Below, one piece after another: positions 63,551 to 64,000 of a stretch of 64,000 nt of DNA. Numbering within the stretch: the stretch's first letter is position 1; each line of letters begins with the position of its first letter. A program made the translations under genes and the position numbers. This DNA comes from CAYSCZ01 sp051155775 (lineage in GTDB: Bacteria; Bacteroidota; Bacteroidia; Cytophagales; Cyclobacteriaceae): assembly GCA_051155775.1 (NCBI GenBank), contig DAXETV010000003.1:124001-188000 (forward strand), in the 5' to 3' direction. The notes under the pieces were generated by a model, which had not been told where the DNA came from, searched no databases, and saw only the letters and a list, made by a program, of their open reading frames with translations.

Positions 63551-63586
63551 AGACCATTTTTATTTGTTTTAAGAAACTTTAAATGC

Positions 63587-64000
63587 ATGAAAAAAAATAT
63601 TCATTACTTTTTATCAATTCTTCTTGTATCGGGTTGTGTAGGAACGGATATCCTGAATGATGAGTTGGTTGAGTCGAGGGTACTGATAGCCCCAAAAGAC
63701 ACTACAGTTTTGATCAATAGCCAGTTTCCATTAGAGGCTACATTTTGGAATCAGTTTGGTGTAAAGGAGGAGGATGTTCAGTTTAGTTTTTCCTCCTCCG
63801 ATGAGACGATTGCAATTGTGAGTAACCAAGGCGTTGTAAATACACTTTCAAATGGAATGGCGAGGATTACTGCAATGGCTAATGGAGTGATCAGTGATCA
63901 GGCAACAATCAATGTAATTGAATCAGTAGATGAGCTAGCCTCTATATCCATAAACTCCACTTCATCACGAATAGATATTAATGGAACAGTTCAATTGACA
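63587..64000 (+). CDS. lipoprotein with Ig-like (Big_2) repeats, 3' end cut off by the window edge
   Basis: From ATG 63587 the frame is open to the window edge (138 codons). The start MKKNIHYFLSILLVSGC is a lipoprotein signal with Cys17. The mature part has bacterial Ig-like domain pattern: VLIAPKDTTVLINSQFPLEA, TFWNQFGVKEEDVQFSFSSS, IAIVSNQGVVNTLSNGMARI and then a second repeat, LASISINSTSSRIDINGTVQ. Such proteins are long cell-surface proteins, often beta-propeller or cytochrome fusions in this phylum. Total length and other domains lie outside the window. A second ATG at 63583 is out of frame and meets a stop. Confidence 0.8.
   Translation, partial: MKKNIHYFLSILLVSGCVGTDILNDELVESRVLIAPKDTTVLINSQFPLEATFWNQFGVKEEDVQFSFSSSDETIAIVSNQGVVNTLSNGMARITAMANGVISDQATINVIESVDELASISINSTSSRIDINGTVQLT

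Overview
The window looks like a chromosomal segment of a free-living, probably marine, aerobic member of the Bacteroidota, most likely order Cytophagales. The evidence is the low GC content, type IX secretion (T9SS) proteins and C-terminal sorting domains, a Bacteroidota-type fused CcoNO cbb3 oxidase with monohaem CcoP, a PadR/PspC pair, and families typical of this phylum (DUF4301, DUF4197). There are no insertion sequences, phage genes, CRISPR arrays, rRNA genes or recognisable tRNAs. Genes are packed tightly on both strands, often with 4-13 bp overlaps, and an unusual number start with TTG or GTG.

Layout. 1-9.1 kb: a cut-off WD40 protein, a phosphopantetheinyl transferase, a SirB1-type protein, an acyl-CoA carboxylase beta subunit, then an envelope block (MlaD-type lipid transporter subunit and cell-wall amidase, divergent from lptD) and two small exported proteins. 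9.2-14.3 kb: a Na+/H+ antiporter, a universal stress protein, and a glutaminyl cyclase / SCP2 / ArnT-like glycosyltransferase run. 14.3-20.4 kb: a T9SS pair, a PorV-like outer-membrane protein followed by a giant PorU-like C25 peptidase. 20.5-31.5 kb: PadR and an 814-aa PspC/GIN membrane protein, aspS, tadA, superoxide dismutase, recQ, enoyl-CoA hydratase and an M48 lipoprotein. 31.5-34.3 kb: a CoiA-like protein next to ComEC, a natural-transformation signature. 34.3-46 kb: a short alpha-glucan phosphorylase, a CpsB-type PHP phosphatase preceded by a long inverted repeat, MscS, rlmD, a T9SS-sorted surface protein, DUF4301, a 2H phosphoesterase and DUF4197. 46-49.6 kb: pruA, a YjjG-like nucleotidase with an ArsR-like regulator, and a small exported protein.

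49.6-57.0 kb is one minus-strand operon for microaerobic respiration: ccoS, ccoNO, ccoQ, ccoP, ccoG, ccoH, a SafE-like membrane protein and oxygen-independent hemN, with an FNR-like palindrome upstream. ccoS (56853-57014) is only 53 aa long. 57.2-64 kb holds a lipoprotein gene whose signal-peptide frame and body frame are joined only if one base is added to a T6 run, an ECF sigma factor overlapping a membrane protein, a double palindrome, hemH, a prolyl oligopeptidase, a beta-lactamase-like lipoprotein and a cut-off Ig-like lipoprotein.

I did not find a clear new multi-gene system. The most useful leads are the frame-broken lipoprotein at 57.2 kb, the 94-bp inverted-repeat structure before cpsB, the phosphorylase that has Thr where the PLP lysine is expected, the CoiA/ComEC pair with a ComEC lacking a metallo-beta-lactamase motif, and the paired palindromes before hemH.
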